A stretch of DNA of 6,377 nt from NCBI GenBank assembly GCA_964429805.1, contig CAYSDH010000111.1:1-6377 (forward strand), read 5' to 3'. The translations under genes and the position numbers were made by a program. This DNA is from CAYSDH01 sp964429805. GTDB lineage: Bacteria > Bacteroidota > Bacteroidia > Flavobacteriales_D > JABDKJ01. The notes beneath the pieces were generated by a model, which searched no databases, had not been told where the DNA came from, and saw only the letters and a list, made by a program, of their open reading frames with translations. Of this stretch, positions 5,789-6,377 are shown piece after piece. The first letter of the stretch is position 1. Every line of letters starts with the position of its first letter.

Positions 5789-6364
5789 TCATTCCTCAAA
5801 TCCTAAGTTAAATGATTTATGAAGGGAAGTGAACTTTTTTCTATCCTTTGTCCTTGAATTGAATATCACTTCTTCAAGTGATTTACTTGCCTCAATTTCA
5901 CTTTCAAGAATTGATAGCAACTTTTTCCATTCGTTCTTTTTTGCCTTTAAAGTCTCCCAAGACTGCATAAAGTCAAAGTGCTGGCCATGACGGAATAGGC
6001 GGCCAGGAAGTGGATAATGTTTTCGATTTCCAATTAAAATTCCATATCTCAAATAGGGATGAACATTCTTGTGCGTTTGAGCTTTTTGGCTATAGGTTAT
6101 GGCATCATGAGTGGTGACTCTATTAATCTTAGCTTCGATAATCACTCTGGGCTTCCATTTGTCACTTCCGTCAACTTCGTAAACCAAAAAATCAGTCTCG
6201 TATTTAATCAAATTTTGTCTCGAAGGACTATCTCCTGAATATTCAATAACCTCGCTTGAATAAGGAAGTTTGCGAGATTCACTCACTCTTAAGTTATCGT
6301 TCACTTGGCGCAAACTTTTTTCTAGTTCTGAGTAAACTGATTTCACCCAATCTCTTTCATTCAT
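5789..6364 (-). CDS. PD-(D/E)XK nuclease-like protein, possible restriction enzyme
   Basis: This is 191 residues; I do not recognise a named family. The core YETDFLVYEVDG (55-66) followed by KPRVIIEAKI (71-80) reads as a PD-(D/E)XK nuclease site: Asp58 ends or starts a strand, then Glu77-x-Lys79. An N-terminal helix with Glu13 could supply the further acidic residue. ITYSQKAQTHKNVHPYLRYGILIGN (89-113) resembles the segment after the ExK strand in restriction-like nucleases. The HsdR N-terminal domain is another relative in general form. The C-terminal third is charged and helical (139-182). No DNA-binding domain or methyltransferase partner is visible. It is followed by attC-like repeat 2, so it may be a cassette gene. 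The start ATG (6362-6364) overlaps an upstream TGA as ATGA. The catalytic assignment is inferred from motif shape only. Confidence 0.6.
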   Translation of the reverse strand: MNERDWVKSVYSELEKSLRQVNDNLRVSESRKLPYSSEVIEYSGDSPSRQNLIKYETDFLVYEVDGSDKWKPRVIIEAKINRVTTHDAITYSQKAQTHKNVHPYLRYGILIGNRKHYPLPGRLFRHGQHFDFMQSWETLKAKKNEWKKLLSILESEIEASKSLEEVIFNSRTKDRKKFTSLHKSFNLGFEE

Positions 6365-6377
6365 GGTTTCATTCTAT

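Noticed and set aside
1..6377. CRISPR array, tRNA or rRNA genes, transposase or integrase
   Set aside because: No regularly spaced repeats, no cloverleaf with a CCA-type acceptor pattern and no recombinase motifs were seen on either strand.

Overview
The window looks like chromosomal DNA of a Bacteroidota (Bacteroidetes) bacterium. The evidence is the C-terminal sorting domain of a type IX secretion system (T9SS) cargo protein followed directly by a PorP/SprF-family gene. A TAnnTTTG-type -7 promoter box upstream of hipB, typical of the phylum, agrees with this. The species cannot be named from the sequence.

Region 1 (1-2040, + strand): the 3' end of a large secreted PKD-repeat protein with a type B T9SS signal, then a complete PorP/SprF-like outer-membrane protein one base downstream. 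The pair is a classic cargo plus dedicated partner unit and ends at a strong bidirectional terminator (2001-2042). Region 2 (2041-2891, - strand): a two-gene operon made of an unrecognised 57-residue two-helix membrane protein and a DUF2459/TIGR02117-family membrane-anchored protein, joined by an ATGA overlap. Region 3 (3019-4751, - strand): a hipB-hipA toxin-antitoxin operon. Its promoter -7 box lies inside an inverted repeat with the same 8-bp spacing as the E. coli HipB operator.

Region 4 (about 4904 to the right edge, - strand): a toxin-first higB-higA module and a small PD-(D/E)XK nuclease-like gene. Each is followed at its 3' end by a related imperfect inverted repeat of about 107-108 bp. 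The two repeats share a 21-base stretch with one mismatch (4987-5007 and 5755-5775) and end in GTT/AAC core-like boxes. The higA stop codon lies inside one of these boxes. This layout (one gene unit, one folded repeat, all in the same orientation) resembles integron gene cassettes with attC sites. I infer that the window catches the distal end of a cassette array whose remainder, and any integrase, would lie beyond base 6377. No integrase is visible, and some core bases deviate from the attC consensus, so this remains a hypothesis.

The theme of the right half is therefore mobile stability and defence genes (HigBA, a possible restriction nuclease) beside a HipBA module, next to ordinary surface-protein and membrane-protein genes on the left.
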